A DNA stretch of 64,000 nucleotides from NCBI RefSeq assembly GCF_029989365.1, contig NZ_JAPRAQ010000001.1, positions 372,001-436,000 of the forward strand, written 5' to 3'. A program made the translations under genes and the position numbers. Under the pieces are notes generated by a model. It saw only the letters and a list, made by a program, of their open reading frames with translations, was not told where the DNA came from and made no database searches. Positions within the stretch are counted from its first letter, which is position 1, and every line of letters starts with the position of its first letter. The DNA is from Bradyrhizobium sp. Arg816 (GTDB taxonomy: Bacteria; Pseudomonadota; Alphaproteobacteria; Rhizobiales; Xanthobacteraceae). Positions 61,580 to 64,000 of this stretch are shown piece by piece.

Positions 61580-61779
61580 CGAATACTTATCGTGAACTCG
61601 TCGTGGGCGGCGTGCTGATCGCCCCGATCGTGTCCTATGCGGCCACAGCGCTGCTCGCATTCCTGCTGCTCCGCCCGGTGCTGCGCTTCGTGGGATTTAC
61701 AAGAATCTTCAGCAACCCGTCGCTGGCCGAGCTCTGCCTCTACGTGTCGATCTTCGGCCTGCTCGCGCTCTTTTGCTAA
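61576..61779 (+). CDS. DUF1656 small membrane protein (AaeX-like)
   Basis: A 67-residue protein starting at GTG 61576, overlapping the FUSC stop by 4 bases. Two hydrophobic helices (VLIAPIVSYAATALLAFLLL and LYVSIFGLLALF) flank a polar loop (RFVGFTRIFSNPSLAE). It is the standard middle gene of aaeXAB-like operons; its biochemical role is unknown. Confidence 0.9.
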   Translation: MTNTYRELVVGGVLIAPIVSYAATALLAFLLLRPVLRFVGFTRIFSNPSLAELCLYVSIFGLLALFC

Positions 61780-61789
61780 GGAGAAAGTC

Positions 61790-63088
61790 ATGGACGCGGC
61801 TCTGCCTCGAGATGCGGCCTTTCCGCCCCACCCCGAATCTTCAGCCGAAGCACGGGCGGGCGCAGCCGACGCCGTCGCGTGTTCCTGCCCGACGGAGGCC
61901 GCGGCGCGCGCGACCAGCGACCGCGCCGCGAACGACGGCGAAGCTTCCCGGCAGGCGACGCCTTTGACGCGGTCGCCGCGCAAGGCCGCCGGGCGGTTCA
62001 TGGCCGGCGTCGGCAAGCATTTCGCCACTCTTGCCATCGCCCTGGTCGCCATCCTGATATCGGTTGCAACCTGGCAGCACTATGTCACCGCGCCCTGGAC
62101 GCGCAATGGCAGCGTGCGCGTGCAGGTCGCCAATGTCGCGCCGTAGATTGCTGGCAAAATCGTAGAGCTGCGGGTGGCCGACAACCAGTTCGTCCGCAAG
62201 GGTGACGTGCTCTACGTCATCGATCCCTTCGACTTCGAGGTAGCCGTCCGCATCGGCAAGGCCCTCGTCGACCAGCGGGCGGCGGACCTGGAGGTGAAGC
62301 AGGCCGAGTCCGACCGGCGCCGGCGTCTGTCCGACCTCGCGACGACGCCAGAGGAGCAGCAGATCTTCGCCGGCAACGCCTCGCAGGCGAAGGCCGCCTA
62401 CGCAGCGGCCGCTCACCAGCTTGCACAGGCGGAATTGAACCTGAAGCGCACCAATGTGCTCAGCCCCGTCGACGGCTATGTCACCAATCTCCTGCTGCGC
62501 GTCGGCGACTATGCGCTGACCGGCGTCACCAACGTCTCCATCATCGATTCCAACAGCTTCTGGATCGACGGCTATTTCGAGGAAACCAAGATGGCGCATG
62601 TCTGCGTCGGCGATCGCGTCGAGGCACAGCTCATCGGCTACTCCAAGCCGATCCTGGGACATGTGAAAACCGTGACCCGCGGCATCAGCCCGTCAAACGC
62701 CGCGGCGGGCACGCAAGGTTTGCCCAACGTGGACCCGATCTACACCTGGGTGCGGCTTGCGCAGCGCATACCGGTTCGCGTCGCCATCGACACGGTGCCG
62801 CCGGGCGTGCCGCTGGTCTCCGGCATGACGGCCACGGTGACGATCCGGCAGCCCGATGCGGTCGATCGCCAGACCTGGTCTCATCGGCTCCGCACGACCT
62901 TGGTGGACCCAATGTTCGATGTGTTCGGCGCGGGAGATCCGCCCCGCCCCAACTGCCTCCAATCCCCATCCCAGCAGCCTCCCGAGGTGACAGCGCTTCC
63001 CTATGCGCGGGTGCCCGCAATTCCGTCAGCGGAGAAGATCGCGCCTGGCCTCACCCCCGGCATCGACGCCTCGCCACGCCTTCCCTGA
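61790..63088 (+). pseudogene. HlyD-family efflux adaptor (AaeA-like) interrupted by an in-frame amber codon
   Basis: Starts at ATG 61790 with an AAGGAGA site, right after DUF1656. The frame has a long Ala/Arg-rich N-terminus, a transmembrane helix (FATLAIALVAILISVATW) and the lipoyl segment TRNGSVRVQVANVAP, then TAG at 62144-62146 (codon 119). The same frame continues without break as IAGKIVELRVADNQFVRKGDVLYVIDPFDFEV and on through the coiled coil and barrel to 63088. Homologs have Glu or Gln at that place, so one base change (GAG or CAG to TAG) explains it. Unless suppressed or a sequencing error, the adaptor is truncated. Confidence 0.8.
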
Positions 63089-63292
63089 ATCCAGTCAGAT
63101 CGCCCACCTGATGAGAGCCATCGCGTCGCACCGCAACATCTGAACTCACAGCCCAGGCCTTTGATTCTGCTTGCTCAATTGGAAGTTTCGCGACCTTCTG
63201 CCGCACCTGCACATTTCGCAAAATCTAACACGATTTCAGCATCTCTAACGGGCCTTGTGGCGGCATCAGACATATCGTTCGAGCGTCAACCA

Positions 63293-64000
63293 ATGGCATT
63301 CAGCAGCCGTCACGGCGGCAGCGGAATCCAAACGACGGGACGAACGATGCTCACCGATATGCAAGCGGCCGGCGCCCGATTGACACATCAACCCGGCGCC
63401 CGCGAACCGGATTTCTCTCAGGGGGCACGCGCATTCCCCCACGAACGAAAATGGCGCCAGCCCGAGCAACGCGTAGGAGTCGCGCGCGAGGACATCACGA
63501 TCTCGCGCTTTACCTATGCGCAGACGGCCGTCAGGCGCGAGGATGCAACGACACCTCCCGACCGGTACTTCTTCGCCATCGCCCTGAAGAGCACACGTCT
63601 CAAGCTGACCAGAGGCAGTCAGACCATTTTCGACGGCGCCATGCCGGCAGGCACGCTCTATGTCGGCGCGCCGTCGCAGCCGCTCCGCGCGCAGTTTCTC
63701 GCGCCTTGCGATTTCCTGCACTTCCACATCTCGGCCAATTGCTTTCCATCTCCACAGCAGGGAACGGAGCCGCTCGCGCCCGAATGCCTGAACGATCTCC
63801 TTCTGTTGCGCGACCCGTTCGCCGAGCAGCTCGCAAAGGCGCTGACCGAACAAGGCCATTCGGCCGATCGCGAATTTGCGTGCTGCATCGCCCAGACGCT
63901 GGCGATGCACGTTGCTCGGCGCGAGCCCCCGCGCACGAAAGTCAACGCCTTGCCGAAATGGCGGCTCCGACGCGTCGAGGAGTATGTCAGGGCGCGCTTC
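63293..64000 (+). CDS. AraC family transcriptional regulator, 5' part
   Basis: Open from ATG 63293 to the right end (236 codons), so the gene is cut by the window. The N-terminal sensor domain contains DRYFFAIALKSTRLKLTRG, GTLYVGAPSQPLRAQF and CDFLHFHISANCF. It ends in LPKWRLRRVEEYVRARF, the linker and first helix that lead into the AraC DNA-binding domain, the same linker as in the AraC at 55204. ATG 63350 is an alternative start. It is downstream of, and on the same strand as, the efflux operon. Confidence 0.75.
   Translation, partial: MAFSSRHGGSGIQTTGRTMLTDMQAAGARLTHQPGAREPDFSQGARAFPHERKWRQPEQRVGVAREDITISRFTYAQTAVRREDATTPPDRYFFAIALKSTRLKLTRGSQTIFDGAMPAGTLYVGAPSQPLRAQFLAPCDFLHFHISANCFPSPQQGTEPLAPECLNDLLLLRDPFAEQLAKALTEQGHSADREFACCIAQTLAMHVARREPPRTKVNALPKWRLRRVEEYVRARF

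Noticed and set aside
1..64000. CRISPR arrays, tRNA, rRNA, transposase or integrase genes
   Set aside because: I looked for regular short repeats, cloverleaf-like ends with CCA context and DDE or tyrosine-recombinase motifs and saw none that held up. A proper covariance-model search would be decisive for RNA genes.

Overview
The window is GC-rich and densely coded, and looks like the chromosome of a Bradyrhizobium-type alphaproteobacterium. The clues are a short GcrA-type regulator, a FixL/FixJ-style two-component pair, typical LivHMGF-type uptake systems with their own substrate-binding proteins, a Tat leader of the RRREF...LLGG kind, dodecin, and many MarR and AraC regulators. I see no rRNA, tRNA, CRISPR array, complete insertion sequence or phage gene.

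Bases 1-18.6 kb hold catabolic module A. One minus-strand operon encodes a two-domain 2-aminobenzoyl-CoA/salicylyl-CoA hydroxylase-type flavoenzyme, an acyl-CoA dehydrogenase and a RidA deaminase. A second minus-strand run encodes a CoA ligase, a solute-binding protein, a cyclase-family hydrolase of the isatin hydrolase/kynurenine formamidase type, a DUF35 (Zn-ribbon/OB) protein fused to a degenerate SDR domain, a thiolase-like protein without the nucleophilic cysteine, Ohr, and an Asp/Glu-racemase-like protein. A plus-strand ABC importer with its own solute-binding protein, two permeases and two ATPase domains completes the module. A MarR gene and three copies of a related A/T-rich palindrome suggest one regulon.

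Bases 18.6-29.1 kb are an intervening block: a ThuA-like protein flanked by an 85-bp repeat, three unusual regulators (wHTH-TPR, wHTH-ATPase-TPR, membrane LytTR), a secreted alpha/beta hydrolase, GcrA-like protein, GST, a 59-aa acidic microprotein, a small barrel protein and dodecin.

Bases 29.1-42.8 kb are module B. They encode a gentisate-dioxygenase-type bicupin, an FAH-family hydrolase, a hotdog thioesterase and an EthD-like protein (behind a deleted nitrilase gene); indolepyruvate ferredoxin oxidoreductase subunits (IorA/IorB); two overlapping MarR genes; and a Rieske oxygenase system (reductase, large and small subunits) with a CoA ligase and an SDR. Two promoters here overlap a second palindromic motif.

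Together A and B read as one split pathway for indole-3-acetate (auxin) or a close relative. My proposal is: Rieske dioxygenation plus SDR gives dioxindole-3-acetate; the CoA ligase gives the thioester; retro-aldol cleavage by the thiolase-like/DUF35 pair gives isatin plus acetyl-CoA; isatin hydrolase gives isatinate; IorAB oxidatively decarboxylates it to 2-aminobenzoyl-CoA; the flavoenzyme hydroxylates it; and thioesterase, bicupin, FAH and RidA finish ring cleavage and deamination. The families are visible in the sequence; the order and substrates are inference.

Bases 43-64 kb contain a catalase-like peroxidase, a tandem pair of AraC paralogs with 20-bp-spaced direct repeats at two loci, an alpha/beta-hydrolase remnant, an NDH-2-like flavoprotein, an acetoacetate decarboxylase-patatin-EmrAB-3-hydroxybutyrate dehydrogenase row, another AraC, a PAS histidine kinase with FixJ-type and receiver-only regulators, and an aae-like FUSC/DUF1656/HlyD efflux operon whose HlyD gene carries an in-frame amber codon. 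A truncated AraC gene runs off the right end.
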